The position numbers were made by a program, and so were the translations under genes. A DNA stretch of 64,000 bases from contig DATIEP010000037.1 in NCBI GenBank assembly GCA_035455745.1, positions 62,001 through 126,000 of the forward strand, read 5' to 3'. The notes under the pieces are model-generated. The model did not search any database and was not told where the DNA came from. It worked only from the letters and a program-made list of their open reading frames with translations. This DNA comes from JADGGM01 sp027307005. GTDB taxonomy: Bacteria; Gemmatimonadota; Gemmatimonadetes; Gemmatimonadales; Gemmatimonadaceae. This document shows positions 44,564-53,416 of this stretch, piece by piece; the stretch's first letter is position 1; every line of letters starts with the position of its first letter.

Positions 44564-46525
44564 CTATTCGACCCTGCTCTTCTTGAGCAGAATGGCCGCC
44601 TCGGAGTTGCGAAGCTTGATGCTCGTCACCGCGGAGCCAACGGTGCCATCGGCGTGCAGCGGGAGCCATGTCTCGCCGGCAGGAAGCGGGAACGTGACCG
44701 CACTCGCATCACTGTACACCTGCGTGCCATACCCGGATTGGTGCCTGAGCAGCACCAGCGCGCGGTCGAAGTCGCGGCTGTACAGCGTGTAGCCCTGCCC
44801 GACAGGGTCCCTTCCGCGCGTCACGATGGTGCGCGATCCGGTCGGATGACCGATGTCGGCTTCCTGCGCCCGCGTCCAGATCTGTGAGTACGGCAGGTTC
44901 CACATGTTCTCGAGCTGCAGAGCCATCAGGTCCGGCGACGTCGGAACGACCATGTAATAGCTCGCGAGCTCCCACAGCTTGAGTCGCTGCGTCGTGGTGA
45001 GTGAGTTCCCGGGCGGAATGGTGTTCGAGTAGCTCGCTTCTTCGCTGCTCGACAAGGTGCTCACGAAGTCCACGAAGACGCCGTGAGACAGCAGGGTTTC
45101 ACACCACTGCCAGCGCAAGTACGTATCCGACGAAAGCGGCATGTTCATCTTTTCCAGGTGCACCGCGCCGGCTGCCTCGGCGTCGGCAAGGTCGAGCGCC
45201 GAGGTGTACTGCGACGTGTTGAGCATCAGCATTTTCGAGCCGAACGCCTGCTTGATCGCAGCGAGCAGTGAGGTGTGCGCGGTTTGATAGTTTGCGCTCA
45301 CCGCGTACTCTTGCGACTTCGCGATCTGCGGCATGAAATCGCCTGACGCCTCGACGTCGAGGAAGACTCCCTCGTGGCCGCTCGCGATGCGGGTGAGCCG
45401 ATCGACCTGGTAGGCGCGCATGCCGGGATCGGCCGGGTTGATGGGCCACTTGTGGGTTCCCCATCTGAAGACGACCAGGCGGTGCGCCGAGTCCGCCGGT
45501 GCGTTAGGCACGTGCAGGAAGCCCGTTTCGATGTTGTACTGCGGGTGCGCCGCGTACCACTGCTTCATGTCGAGGTAGAACTGCGTCGCCGTGCCGGCTC
45601 CGCCACCGTCGATCTCCGTGGCCCACTCGAGCGCGTACGGCAGGTGACGCACATTCGGGTTCGCCGCGTGCCATGCGGTGCCGTCGCCCGACATGGCGAG
45701 ATCGTAGTGGGCACCCGCCCACGAGCGCTCGGCGGATGTCCAGCCGTAGTAAAAGTCCGTCATCATCGTCGTGACGTGGCGCCAGTGCGGCGAGACGGCA
45801 CTGTAGTCGTCGTACAGCGATGCGAGTGACGGCGGCGGCGTCACCGGCGGCGGCGGTGGAGGCGGGGGCGACGACGGCGGCGCCGTCGAGTTAGGCGTCA
45901 CCGTCACGGTCGACGTCGAGTGACCGCTGCCGGCGGTGGCTGTGATGACCGCGGATCCGGGGTTGCCGCCCGTCACTTCACCCGAGGTCGAGACGCTCGC
46001 GATCGACGGATTGTTGGAGGTCCACGCGACCTGTGCCGTGGTGACGACATTGCCCGACGCATCCTTCACCGTGGCGAAGATCTGCGCGGCTCCTTCCACC
46101 GGGACGCTCACGGAGGACGGATTCAGCGTGATGAAGAGCGGCGGCGGCGGCGCAGTCGATACCGAGACGACCGAATAGGCGCTCGTTTGGCCCGACGCCG
46201 CGATGATGTGTGCCATACCGACCTTGCGCGCCGTGACGTTGCCGGTGGTGTCGACGCTGGCGATCGTCGTGTCGGACGACGACCATTTCACGGGTTGTCC
46301 GGAGAGGTCTCTACCGGCGCCGTCCTGCAGTTCGACTTGCAGCGCGACGTTCTTGCCGGGGGCAATCTGCGCGGCGCCGGGCGTGATGAGCACCCACTTG
46401 ACGGGCGACGGTCCCGGTGTCTGCGGAACGTCGACGAGTGCCGAATTGTCGACGCACGACGCGAGCACGAGGGCGACGGCCATCGGCGCGCACGCGCGGA
46501 TGCACCGACGATGCGATGACACCAC
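44564..46525 (-). CDS. Secreted lipoprotein: two Ig-like (BIG_2) domains plus GHL15-like glycoside-hydrolase-type TIM barrel
   Basis: The 653-residue protein begins with a signal peptide and lipobox ASC (VALVLASC, about residue 24), then two bacterial Ig-like repeats (SSDTTIASVDTTGNVTA and SNNPSIASVSTSGEVTG), a Pro-rich linker of about 20 residues, and a C-terminal domain of about 400. The last domain has IDPADPG-like WPINPADPGMRAYQVDR, GVFLDVEASGD and LWELASYYMVVPTSPD, matching the predicted hydrolase family GHL15, with a paralogue at 53413. A surface enzyme cutting or shaping the EPS is the best guess; catalysis is unproven. GGAGGAG precedes the tandem GTG start. Confidence 0.72.
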   Translation of the reverse strand: MVSSHRRCIRACAPMAVALVLASCVDNSALVDVPQTPGPSPVKWVLITPGAAQIAPGKNVALQVELQDGAGRDLSGQPVKWSSSDTTIASVDTTGNVTARKVGMAHIIAASGQTSAYSVVSVSTAPPPPLFITLNPSSVSVPVEGAAQIFATVKDASGNVVTTAQVAWTSNNPSIASVSTSGEVTGGNPGSAVITATAGSGHSTSTVTVTPNSTAPPSSPPPPPPPPVTPPPSLASLYDDYSAVSPHWRHVTTMMTDFYYGWTSAERSWAGAHYDLAMSGDGTAWHAANPNVRHLPYALEWATEIDGGGAGTATQFYLDMKQWYAAHPQYNIETGFLHVPNAPADSAHRLVVFRWGTHKWPINPADPGMRAYQVDRLTRIASGHEGVFLDVEASGDFMPQIAKSQEYAVSANYQTAHTSLLAAIKQAFGSKMLMLNTSQYTSALDLADAEAAGAVHLEKMNMPLSSDTYLRWQWCETLLSHGVFVDFVSTLSSSEEASYSNTIPPGNSLTTTQRLKLWELASYYMVVPTSPDLMALQLENMWNLPYSQIWTRAQEADIGHPTGSRTIVTRGRDPVGQGYTLYSRDFDRALVLLRHQSGYGTQVYSDASAVTFPLPAGETWLPLHADGTVGSAVTSIKLRNSEAAILLKKSRVE

Positions 46526-46780
46526 TGCTCCTCCGAATGTGTGAATTGCTCACTTCGGACGAGTCACTTGAAGGCGTCGTTTCCGCCGCACGCGGCGCGT
46601 GCGACGATCGCTCGCATCTTGTGAGATTCCTAACGCGGCGCTCGGTCCAATCGTCTGACCGATGCAACGTAGCGCATCAATGAAGCCGCGCGACTGATCG
46701 GGCGGCCAGTTCGATCTCCTGCGGGCGCCTCTCGATGCCTCGGCCGCGTCGATGCTGGTGCATCGGGATGCGACCGGCGG

Positions 46781-48025
46781 TCATGCTCTTCGTCCGCGCC
46801 GCCAGGGCGGACCGCCGGCGCCCGCCGATGCCGCTGCCTCGCTGAGCACGGGTGCGAGCACCTTCATCGGCACGCGCAGCCAGTCGATCATGGCTTCGAG
46901 ATCGCGGCGGGTGACGCGGCTGTGCGTGGGCAGCGTGAACAGGGTGCGGCGAAGCTCCTCTGCGCCCGGGAGATCGGGGCCGGGCTCGAGGCAGCGCTGG
47001 GCCTGGGGTTCCTGGCGCAGCGTGCGCGGGTATCCGCGGAGAACGCCGAGCTCCGGGCGCTCGACGCGCGCGCCGGTGTCGGTGATGGGGAATCGGAGCA
47101 TGCCGCTGACGGCGCCGGGTATGGTGCGGATCGCCTCGATGTCACCGCCTTCGTCGGCGGCAATGGCGAGGGCGGCGGCGTTGCGTTGTCGGGCCGCGAC
47201 TTCGAGCGGCGCGGCGCGCATGGCGCGGGCGACGAGCGCCGCGGCGGCGGCAGAGAGCGACCGGGGGCGATGCGCCGGCCGGTACACCATTTCGCCTAAC
47301 TTGAGCGACGGGATGGCCGCCGGGATGCCGTAGAGCGACGGGCGGCCGAGCGCCCACTGGGCGGTGGCGGCGGCGAGGTCGCTCCAGCCCCGCCTGGGCC
47401 TGCCTAACGCAGCGAGCTCGGCGGCGAAGGCGGCGTCGTGCACCGCGTCGTGGACGAGCAGCGCGCCGCCGTGGCCGCCCGTGGTGCCCTTGCCGCGGCC
47501 GAAGCTCAGCACCGAGAGCGCGCCGTACGTGCCTAACGGACGACCGCGCAGCGTTCCGCCGGCGGCTTGCGCGGCGTCTTCGATCACCGCCGCGCCGTGC
47601 GGCGCGGCGAGCGCCCGGACCGCCGGGACATCGGCCGGGAACCCGTACAGGTGGGCGACGACGACCGCGCGCGCCCCGCGGCCTAACGCAGCAGCGACCG
47701 AGTCGAGATCCGGGCCGAGCGTGCGCGGATCGATGTCGTAGAGGTGCACGCGCACGCGGGCGAACCGCGCCGCCGCGGCGAGGTCGACGCAGGCGTAGGC
47801 CGGCATCGCGACCACGCCGCGCTCACCGACCGCGATGCGCAGCGCGAGGACCAACGCCGACGTGCCGCTGTCCGTGAGCGCCACCTGCGGCGTGCCGAAC
47901 GTCTCGCGCACCAGGGCGGCCGCGGTGAGCACCCGACCGGTGCGGCGCACGAGCGCCGGCCACACCGCCGCCGCGAGCGAGGACGCCGCGAGCGGTGACG
48001 ACACGGGCAACTGGCGTCGAATCAC
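46781..48025 (-). CDS. DegT/DnrJ/EryC1-type PLP aminotransferase
   Basis: The 414-residue protein has the sugar-aminotransferase fold: LTDSGTSALVLALR (PLP phosphate loop), AVIEDAAQAAGGTL (Asp binding the pyridine N) and LSFGRGKGTTGGHGGALL, containing the catalytic Lys (SFxxxKxxTxGxGG). It should aminate a nucleotide keto-sugar for the EPS, but a degraded or atypical C-terminus with long Ala/Arg stretches leaves room for another substrate. The GTG start overlaps the FemAB-like gene stop (GTGA). Five GCCTAAC copies lie in or beside the gene. Confidence 0.85.
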   Translation of the reverse strand: MIRRQLPVSSPLAASSLAAAVWPALVRRTGRVLTAAALVRETFGTPQVALTDSGTSALVLALRIAVGERGVVAMPAYACVDLAAAARFARVRVHLYDIDPRTLGPDLDSVAAALGRGARAVVVAHLYGFPADVPAVRALAAPHGAAVIEDAAQAAGGTLRGRPLGTYGALSVLSFGRGKGTTGGHGGALLVHDAVHDAAFAAELAALGRPRRGWSDLAAATAQWALGRPSLYGIPAAIPSLKLGEMVYRPAHRPRSLSAAAAALVARAMRAAPLEVAARQRNAAALAIAADEGGDIEAIRTIPGAVSGMLRFPITDTGARVERPELGVLRGYPRTLRQEPQAQRCLEPGPDLPGAEELRRTLFTLPTHSRVTRRDLEAMIDWLRVPMKVLAPVLSEAAASAGAGGPPWRRGRRA

Positions 48026-49110
48026 GGAATCAGTCGCGCGATGCGCGGGCCGAGGGCCGTCGCGACAGGCGTCGGCAAATGCTTCCACACGCGCGGTCCC
48101 CACGAGTAGCCGGGATCATCGGGCGACGGCGTCTTGCCCACGGCGCCACCCGCGCGCGTGTACCACCACAGCGTCTCATCGCGCGTTCCCCATTGGCGCT
48201 TGAAGCGGTGCGTACCCGATTCCGGCGAGCAGCGACCGAAGTTGAACACCGACGCGCCGTCGTCTGTTGCTCGCTCCATGAAGCTCCAGTAGAGGAGCAT
48301 GTTCGGCGAGACGCGGTTGTGCGCGCTGAGCGACGACGCCCACGTCATCTCGAGCTCGCTGCCCCAGCGGAATGCGCAGCCCGCCGCCACGGGACGATTC
48401 GAGAGATACGCGCACGCGAACCATACGTCGCTGCCGAATTGCTCGGCGATCGCCTCGAACAGGCGCCGCGGCTGCGTGGGCGTGCCTAACTCGCGCATGT
48501 GATGGGCGAAGACCGCGAAGAACGGCGCGCATTGCTCGGGACCGAAGGACACGGTGACGCCTTCCTTCTGCGGCCGCCGTACCTGGCTGCGAACCTTTGC
48601 CGGCAGTTTGTTCCAGAGCGCGGCGGACCCCGTCGGCAGATCGAGCAGCACCGTGATTTTCCGGTGCGAGACCGGCATGTCGACCGGCAGCGCGCGCCGG
48701 CTGCGCAGCTCGAGCAGCGAAACGCCGTCCTGCCGCGCGATCTCCTCGGCGCGCAGGGCCAGCGCGCGGATCGCCTCGTCACTGCCTAACGGACCACCAT
48801 AGTTGAGGAACGGCATCGAGACCAGGTAGTGCCCGAACAGACGGCTGCGGACGCGCACCAGCGGCAGCACACCGGCGATGCGCGATGCCGCGTCCCGTGC
48901 CGCGAGGTAGATGCACTCGTGGCCGAACACGCGCTCGATGACCGTCTTCCATCCATGGAGGTGAAAATGCGTCCAGCCATCGGCGGTCCTGACGAACGCG
49001 TCCCACTCGTTCGCCGGCCCCGAGAATGTGTCGACGACGATGCTCAGTCGGCCAGATTCGAGACCCTGGCGTTCAACGTCCGTATTGCGGGAGGCGGCAG
49101 CTTCAGGCAT
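48022..49110 (-). CDS. FemAB-like GNAT protein (XrtA/PEP-CTERM EPS type)
   Basis: The protein of about 362 residues has the double-GNAT FemAB fold with WTHFHLHGWKTVIERVFGHE, PFLNYGGPLG, and FNFGRCSPESGTHRFKRQWG, wording close to the FemAB-related proteins of exosortase-linked EPS clusters. Relatives transfer amino acids from aminoacyl-tRNA; in EPS loci the substrate is unknown. The start at 49110 (MPEAAAS) overlaps the preceding deacetylase by 67 bp; a start near 49045 is possible, because the conserved part begins close to LSIVVDTFSG. Confidence 0.8.
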   Translation of the reverse strand: MPEAAASRNTDVERQGLESGRLSIVVDTFSGPANEWDAFVRTADGWTHFHLHGWKTVIERVFGHECIYLAARDAASRIAGVLPLVRVRSRLFGHYLVSMPFLNYGGPLGSDEAIRALALRAEEIARQDGVSLLELRSRRALPVDMPVSHRKITVLLDLPTGSAALWNKLPAKVRSQVRRPQKEGVTVSFGPEQCAPFFAVFAHHMRELGTPTQPRRLFEAIAEQFGSDVWFACAYLSNRPVAAGCAFRWGSELEMTWASSLSAHNRVSPNMLLYWSFMERATDDGASVFNFGRCSPESGTHRFKRQWGTRDETLWWYTRAGGAVGKTPSPDDPGYSWGPRVWKHLPTPVATALGPRIARLIP

Positions 49111-49940
49111 CGCGCCGCCGTCGTGAAGCGAAATTCGGCGAGCAGCTGCTCCATACGCGGACGCGTGCGCGCGAGTCCACCGTAGTGGCGCGCTTTCGTG
49201 ATCCATCCAACGGGGAGACGCGGCTGATCAGGATCGAGCTCCCACGGATGCACATAGAACGTGGCCGGAACGCCGGTGTACGTGTGCTCACGGAAACAGT
49301 GGCGAATGACGCTGAACGGCAGATGCCGAAGGTACGCACCGCCGGCCGCCGGTATGCGCGCGCCGCGCCACGTCGTCGTGGCCAACGGCAGCTCGCACAA
49401 TGTTCCCGACGCGCGATGCACCTTGTGCGGCACGACCGGCGCGGCGCGATAGCCGTATCCTGGACGGCGAATGGGAAACAAACTCGAATCGTAACGGAAT
49501 CCCTCTTCGAGTAAGACGTCGAACGCCCACTCGCAACCGGGGCGAATCGAAAAGTTGGGCGCGCGGAATCCCCAGACGGCGGTACCACACACATCTTCGA
49601 GCACGGCCTTGGATGCACGCACATCTTGCCGAAATTCTTCGGGCGCCAACGAGTCGACGCGCCGATGCCAGTATCCATGCGACGCGATCTCGTGCCCGGC
49701 TTGCTGGATGCGACGCACCAGCCGCGGATTGTGATCGGCGACCCATCCGAGCGTGAAGAACGTGCCGGTGGCGCCATGTCGCGCGAGCAGATCGAGCAGC
49801 AGGTCGATACTCGAATCGATGCGGCTCGGGTAGCTGCTCCAATCCTTTCGCGAGACAATGCTCTCAAAGGCACCGACGTGAAAATACTCCTCGACGTCTA
49901 CTGTAAAGATATGTTCCACGGCAGCGGACACAGTGCTCAT
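49044..49940 (-). CDS. Polysaccharide deacetylase, XrtA/PEP-CTERM-associated type (NodB + DUF3473)
   Basis: The 298-residue protein has FTVDVEEYFHVGAFE, the distinctive opening of this subfamily with the catalytic Asp, ATGTFFTLGWVAD, GHEIASHGYWHRRVDSL (metal His-x3-His) and GFRAPNFSI, then a C-terminal DUF3473 part with FYVHPWELDPDQPRLP. Such proteins occur with exosortase XrtA clusters and deacetylate the matrix polymer. It starts a - strand run with the FemAB-like and aminotransferase genes. No exosortase gene lies in the window. Confidence 0.9.
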   Translation of the reverse strand: MSTVSAAVEHIFTVDVEEYFHVGAFESIVSRKDWSSYPSRIDSSIDLLLDLLARHGATGTFFTLGWVADHNPRLVRRIQQAGHEIASHGYWHRRVDSLAPEEFRQDVRASKAVLEDVCGTAVWGFRAPNFSIRPGCEWAFDVLLEEGFRYDSSLFPIRRPGYGYRAAPVVPHKVHRASGTLCELPLATTTWRGARIPAAGGAYLRHLPFSVIRHCFREHTYTGVPATFYVHPWELDPDQPRLPVGWITKARHYGGLARTRPRMEQLLAEFRFTTAARCLKLPPPAIRTLNARVSNLAD

Positions 49941-50118
49941 GGCTCGACGAACCGGACGGTGAGGCGGATGTGTTGCTCCATGGCAAGCGGCGGACGTCTG
50001 CAGGTAGGGTGCCAAGTCGGAACCAACATCGATCGGCAGGCAGCGCGGTACATCGGCGAGATGTGAGCACTCGAAATCCGAGATCTCAAACGCGCCGAAC
50101 GAATTTCACATATCGACT

Positions 50119-51432
50119 TTGGATGTTGCATTGACACCACATCGCACAACCGGAGTGATACTCGCAGCGCTCGGATTCGCGTTCATCGCGATCATGACGC
50201 TCACGCCGCAGCCTGGACCGCCAGCGTTCGCGCCGAGCCTCTGCATTCTCTGCGGCGAGATGGCTGTGCAAGATATAATCCTCAACGTCATTCTGTTCGT
50301 GCCCTTTGGGATGGGCATGCGGTTGGCCGGCGTACGGCGGCATCGCGTCATCGCGATCTCATTCTGCCTTACGGCGGCGATCGAGCTGCTCCAGATGCAC
50401 ATCATCGCCGGCCGCGATTCGAGTCTGGGCGATGTGATCACGAACACACTGGGTGGCGTACTCGGCGTTGCGCTGACGGACTCGTGGAGAACGTGGCTCC
50501 TGCCGGCTGCGCAGCAAGCTCGCCGGCAGTTGTGGGGCGGCGTGTTCGTGTGGGTTTTCATACTATGCGCGACAGTCTGGGCACTGCATCGGTCGCTTCC
50601 GGCGACGACGCTGTGGGGCCAGTGGGACCCAGCAGTGCTTCACTTGGACCGGTTCTCTGGAACGATCGTTAAGTCGGATGCTGCCGGGTACGCTTTTCCT
50701 CCCGGAGCGCTTGGCAGCGATCCGCTCTTCCGCCGGCAGTTGGTATCCGACAGCGTGCTGATGAACGCTGTCGTGGTGCCCGGCGCGCCGACCGAACGCA
50801 CCGCGCCGATCCTCTCCGTGTACGATCCGTATCGACGGCAAGTATTCCTGCTCGGCCAGCATCATCGCTCGCTGGTGTTTTCGATCCGGATGAACGCGGC
50901 TCGCGCGATGATTCGCGATCCGATCATTGGTCTCGAGGATGTGTTTCCGGCGGCCGCCGCCAACGACACGCTGCGCGTGGCGGGTGGCATCCAGGGCGAC
51001 GCGCTCGTGATCCGTGCGCAGGATGGTGTGCGCGGTGCGGTGCGCGAGCGCCGCGTCACGCTTGGGCCGGCGCTCGGGTGGAGTTTCTTCCTGCCGTGGC
51101 CGTATGCGTTCGGCAGCGAGACATCGGCGTTGTCGGCGCTGTGGCTCGGCGGTTTGTTTCTGCCCCTCGCCTATTGGGGGAGCCGATCGCGTCGCCGGAT
51201 CGAAGCGGGCGCTGCGTTGGGCATCGCCCTGATCGGCGGGCTGGTGATCGCTCCGTTGGTCTTGCGTGGCGCGTTCGTCGGATGGGTGGAATGGGCCGGT
51301 GTCATCGTGGGTGGTGCACTGGGTCTGGCGTTGGCCGCCACGTCGTGCCGCGCGCCCGCCGGTGTGCAACGCACGCCCGGGGCGTCGGGCGCCGCGCGCG
51401 TGTCGCTCGAGTCGTGGCCGGGCGATGCCTAA
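50119..51432 (+). CDS. VanZ-like membrane protein with extracytoplasmic LamG-like insert
   Basis: This 437-residue product has a VanZ-type N-terminal bundle (helices with NVILFVPFGMGMRLAG and LQMHIIAGRDSSLGDVITNTLGG), a long non-membrane middle part (about 160-330) rich in strands that resembles a LamG/concanavalin-like fold, and two to three C-terminal helices. VanZ proteins occur in EPS and teicoplanin-resistance contexts; the role is unknown. TTG at 50119 is a weak start; TTG 50131 is equally possible. It is transcribed divergently from the deacetylase. Confidence 0.72.
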   Translation: MDVALTPHRTTGVILAALGFAFIAIMTLTPQPGPPAFAPSLCILCGEMAVQDIILNVILFVPFGMGMRLAGVRRHRVIAISFCLTAAIELLQMHIIAGRDSSLGDVITNTLGGVLGVALTDSWRTWLLPAAQQARRQLWGGVFVWVFILCATVWALHRSLPATTLWGQWDPAVLHLDRFSGTIVKSDAAGYAFPPGALGSDPLFRRQLVSDSVLMNAVVVPGAPTERTAPILSVYDPYRRQVFLLGQHHRSLVFSIRMNAARAMIRDPIIGLEDVFPAAAANDTLRVAGGIQGDALVIRAQDGVRGAVRERRVTLGPALGWSFFLPWPYAFGSETSALSALWLGGLFLPLAYWGSRSRRRIEAGAALGIALIGGLVIAPLVLRGAFVGWVEWAGVIVGGALGLALAATSCRAPAGVQRTPGASGAARVSLESWPGDA

Positions 51433-51564
51433 CGCTCGCCGCAGGGCCGGGCGGCCGCGCGCTTGGCTGCCGGCCGAATGCGCGCCGCGGCGTGCATCAG
51501 GCGTCCGCTGGGCCGCGGCGCAGCGCTCTTGCTCGACAGTGACGCGCGACTCATTGTTCGCTGC

Positions 51565-52161
51565 GTGATCCGCTTCCTCGACGCGTTCGATCTGATCCTC
51601 AGTGCGCTGCGTCCGGCGCTCTTCGCGGTCGCGGCGGTGTTGTTCGTGGTCTTTGCATTCGACTGGCTGGTTCGCACACGGCGCATCAATCCATTCGGAC
51701 CGGTTGCCCGCTTTTTTCGGCGGGTCGTGGATCCCGCGCTGGCGCCCGTCGAACGTCGTGTGGTTCGCGCCGGAGGAATGCCGGCGAGCGCGCCCTGGTG
51801 GGCGCTCGTCGTGGTAGTCATCGCCGGCATCCTGCTGATTCTCACGCTGCAATTCGTGCGCGAAATGATCGTGGAGGCGGCCGTGTCCGCGAATCGCGGA
51901 TCGCGCGGGATTTACGATCTGGTGGTGAGTTTGACGTTCGGCATCCTCAAATTGGCGCTGATCGTTCGGATCATCGCGTCATGGTTGCAAATCAACCCGT
52001 ACAAGTCGTGGATCCGGTGGTCCGTCTCGCTGACGGAGTGGTTGTTGCGTCCGCTGCGATCGGTCATTCCGCCATTCGGCATGTTCGACGTTTCGCCGCT
52101 GGTGGCGTATTTCGTGCTCGTGCTCCTGGAGAGTTTCATGCACTCGATCGGCGTCGCTTGA
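51565..52161 (+). CDS. YggT-family membrane protein
   Basis: From GTG 51565 the 198-residue product has four to five hydrophobic helices and the YggT signature region WLQINPYKSWIRW with LLRPLRSVIPPFGMFDVSPLVAYFVLVLL. The N-terminal half with LDAFDLILSALRPALF is a repeat-like partner. YggT proteins are implicated in osmotic or cell-division-related processes. It follows the VanZ-like gene after 132 bp. Confidence 0.85.
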   Translation: MIRFLDAFDLILSALRPALFAVAAVLFVVFAFDWLVRTRRINPFGPVARFFRRVVDPALAPVERRVVRAGGMPASAPWWALVVVVIAGILLILTLQFVREMIVEAAVSANRGSRGIYDLVVSLTFGILKLALIVRIIASWLQINPYKSWIRWSVSLTEWLLRPLRSVIPPFGMFDVSPLVAYFVLVLLESFMHSIGVA

Positions 52162-52211
52162 CCTTTCGGTGCGCCGCTCGGGACGCGTTCATCACTCACA
52201 CCGGAACGCAG

Positions 52212-52616
52212 ATGGCGAGCATCCTCCTGGTCGGTGGAGACGAGGCACTGCTCGAGGGTCTGGCGCAAATGCTGGCGCACGCCGGACACGTGCCTCACAC
52301 AGCACTTTCGGTGCACGACGCGATCGAGATCGCGGGGACAGCGCGGCCGTTGGTCGCGATCATCGACCGCAATTTGGCGTTAGCCAATCCGGAGATCGCG
52401 CGATTGCCGCTCGAGAGCGGCGGCTCGTTCCTCGTGTATCACAGCGGAGACGCGACGCGCCCAACGCTCGCTGCAGCCTTGCAGCGGCTGGTGCTGGCAG
52501 AGCTCGATCTGCCGTTGGAGCGCAACCGTCTTCTTGCGCTGGTGCAGCGCGTCGACGAGCGGACGCGGGCTACGGGGCGCCGCGCAGACGAATCGCCGGA
52601 TCATCGAGCGCACTGA
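52212..52616 (+). CDS. Degenerate receiver-domain protein
   Basis: The 134-residue protein starts MASILLVGGDEALLEGLAQML, like a response-regulator receiver, but the acidic pair is GGDE rather than DD, and the predicted acceptor Asp is only IIDRN. The hydrophobic alternation and the end of the first half still fit a CheY-like fold. It may be a pseudo-receiver. It abuts the methyltransferase gene (2 bp spacing), suggesting a shared transcript. Confidence 0.55.
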   Translation: MASILLVGGDEALLEGLAQMLAHAGHVPHTALSVHDAIEIAGTARPLVAIIDRNLALANPEIARLPLESGGSFLVYHSGDATRPTLAAALQRLVLAELDLPLERNRLLALVQRVDERTRATGRRADESPDHRAH

Positions 52617-52618
52617 CG

Positions 52619-53416
52619 ATGCTGCGGCTCGGCCGCGATCCGAGTGCCGACGTGAGCGGACTTGTCTACGGCCTGCGCAGGCTGTACTGGCGAATGGAGC
52701 GTCGAATCGTCCCCGGTCTGCAGGCTGCGCCGAGGCAGTACGAGGAAGCGCTGGAGCGATTCATCAGGCCATCCATCCGCTGGTTAGACGTGGGATGCGG
52801 GCGGCATTTGTTAGGCCCGTGGCGATTGGAGGCCGAGCGGTCGCTCGTGTCGCGGAGCGACCGCGTGTTCGGCGTGGATCCGGATCTCGCGTCGCTGCGC
52901 GACAACACGACGATTCAGCGGCGCTGTCTGGCGCGCGTCGGAGCCCTGCCGTTCAAGAATGATTCGTTCGATCTCGTGACTGCCAACATGGTGTGCGAGC
53001 ATCTGCGCGAACCCGAGCGCGAGATTGCTGAGATCTGGCGACTGTTGGCCGATGGCGGTCTCGTGCTGCTGCATACGCCGAATCGGTGGACGTTCCCGAC
53101 GCTGTTCCTGACACCGATGCCGCAGGGCCTCAAGTACATCGCCGCTGCCGCACTCGAAGGGCGGAGCAAGCGGGACGTCTTTCCCGCGTATTACCGTCTC
53201 AATTCCTCGAAGGCGATTCGCGGCGTCGCAGCGCGATGCGGCTTCGATGTCGTGTCGATTCAGATGAGCGCGACGGGCGCAGTCTTCGCACTGGTGCCGC
53301 CGCTGGCGGCGCTGGAGCTGTGCTGGATCCGACTCATCTCCTCGAAGTGGGCGGCAGGTGCGCGGCCCAACATCATCGCCGTGCTGCAGAAGCGCGCGCC
53401 GGCGGCGCAAGCCTAA
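52619..53416 (+). CDS. SAM-dependent class I methyltransferase
   Basis: The 265-residue protein has the SAM motif I LDVGCGRHLLG (about residues 56-66), the acidic end of strand 2 GVDPDLASL, VGALPFKNDSFDLVTANMVCEH and the ADGGLVLLHTPNRW segment. It methylates an unknown substrate, possibly a sugar or a lipid-linked precursor of the EPS. Its stop TAA and the stop TAG of the antisense gene share one GCCTAAC heptamer (53411-53417). Confidence 0.85.
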   Translation: MLRLGRDPSADVSGLVYGLRRLYWRMERRIVPGLQAAPRQYEEALERFIRPSIRWLDVGCGRHLLGPWRLEAERSLVSRSDRVFGVDPDLASLRDNTTIQRRCLARVGALPFKNDSFDLVTANMVCEHLREPEREIAEIWRLLADGGLVLLHTPNRWTFPTLFLTPMPQGLKYIAAAALEGRSKRDVFPAYYRLNSSKAIRGVAARCGFDVVSIQMSATGAVFALVPPLAALELCWIRLISSKWAAGARPNIIAVLQKRAPAAQA

